DNA of 6,362 nt, from positions 1-6,362 of the forward strand of contig CALAZS010000110.1 in assembly GCA_937926265.1 (NCBI GenBank), read 5' to 3'. This DNA is from an uncultured Gammaproteobacteria bacterium (GTDB lineage Bacteria; Pseudomonadota; Gammaproteobacteria; Chromatiales; Chromatiaceae). This document shows positions 6,090 through 6,362 of the stretch, one piece after another (position 1 is the stretch's first letter; each line of letters begins with the position of its first letter). Made by a program: the position numbers and the translations under genes. The notes under the pieces were generated by a model, which was not told the origin of the DNA, made no database searches, and saw nothing but the letters and a program-made list of their open reading frames with translations.

Positions 6090-6362
6090 TTAATCACATT
6101 TTTTTCTTAGCAGCCTGGTACCTTTTTTTAGTTCCTCAGTTGTGATTTTTAGATCAAGCTTTAAAGCTTTTCTTTTGCTTGAAGAATCTTCTGTTGATAT
6201 TTTATTGACTAATTTATCCCGCTTCTTTTTGAGTTTTTCCAGTAATTCCCGGATTTCATCGCAATTTTCTTCTTTTGGCGTCTTATTCCCACCCATAAGA
6301 TTACCGAATTGTTTTTCACGATCAGAGGGATGATGCTGCCCTAGATAATAATGCTGCCATTT
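6090..6362 (-). CDS. Hypothetical charged coiled-coil-like protein, 5' end cut by the window edge
   Basis: The minus-strand frame is open from the window end to TAA at 6092-6090, giving 90 visible residues. An ATG at 6296-6294 would give a 68-residue protein, but it lacks a good ribosome site, and the 22 codons before it contain no stop and look protein-like (WQHYYLGQHHPSDREKQFGN), so the gene probably starts outside the window. After the ATG the chain is rich in Lys and Glu, with a likely helical or coiled-coil stretch (ENCDEIRELLEKLKKKRDKL and a second helix KALKLDLKITTEELKKGTRL) and a basic end, RKKCD. There is no signal peptide or membrane segment in the visible part. I do not recognise a family. 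AT-rich composition resembles the GGDEF-EAL region more than the adjacent Lon-domain gene. Confidence 0.6.
   Translation of the reverse strand, partial: KWQHYYLGQHHPSDREKQFGNLMGGNKTPKEENCDEIRELLEKLKKKRDKLVNKISTEDSSSKRKALKLDLKITTEELKKGTRLLRKKCD

Noticed and set aside
6142..6333. Plus-strand 63-codon frame at the right edge
   Set aside because: Its Ser/Phe-rich translation is the mirror of the Lys/Glu-rich minus-strand protein, which is the more protein-like reading.
1..6362. CRISPR array, tRNA or rRNA gene, insertion sequence or attachment site
   Set aside because: No regularly spaced repeats, cloverleaf-like segments, transposase or integrase motifs, or matching terminal repeats were found on either strand.

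Overview
The window looks like chromosomal DNA of a gammaproteobacterium with moderate to low GC. The main support is a clear integration host factor beta subunit: E44, R46 and P64 fall at the same residue numbers as I remember for the E. coli protein. A YhiN/HI0933-type flavoprotein, a Lon N-terminal-domain protein and an inner-membrane GGDEF-EAL protein also fit. I cannot name a genus.

Layout from left to right. ihfB (77-355, plus strand) converges on a minus-strand block and is separated from it by a short hairpin that could terminate transcription both ways. The minus-strand block, in order of transcription from right to left, is: a YhiN-like flavoprotein (5220-4042), a short cation diffusion facilitator with Cys-rich ends (4011-3322), a ModA-like periplasmic substrate-binding lipoprotein (3252-2482), and a two-transmembrane GGDEF-EAL protein (2474-396). 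To the right, a Lon-substrate-binding-domain protein (5382-6038) is transcribed divergently from the flavoprotein gene. The divergent gap holds a 9-bp inverted repeat. The right edge carries the C-terminal part of a small, charged, coiled-coil-like protein on the minus strand (6090-6362). Its frame is open to the end of the window, so the gene is cut.

The most interesting part is the substrate-binding protein plus GGDEF-EAL pair. The genes are 7 bp apart, no ABC permease or ATPase gene is present, and all catalytic motifs for both making and degrading c-di-GMP are intact. The arrangement recalls the Vibrio NspS-MbaA pair, in which a periplasmic binding protein controls a membrane GGDEF-EAL enzyme. 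Here the binding protein is of the molybdate-binding fold with an altered ligand pocket. The pair is markedly more AT-rich than the genes to its right and has its own likely promoter, with a palindrome between the -35 and -10 boxes. It therefore looks like a self-contained sensory module, possibly acquired.

No tRNA, rRNA, CRISPR array, insertion sequence or transposase gene was seen. No stretch longer than 300 bp is without a gene.
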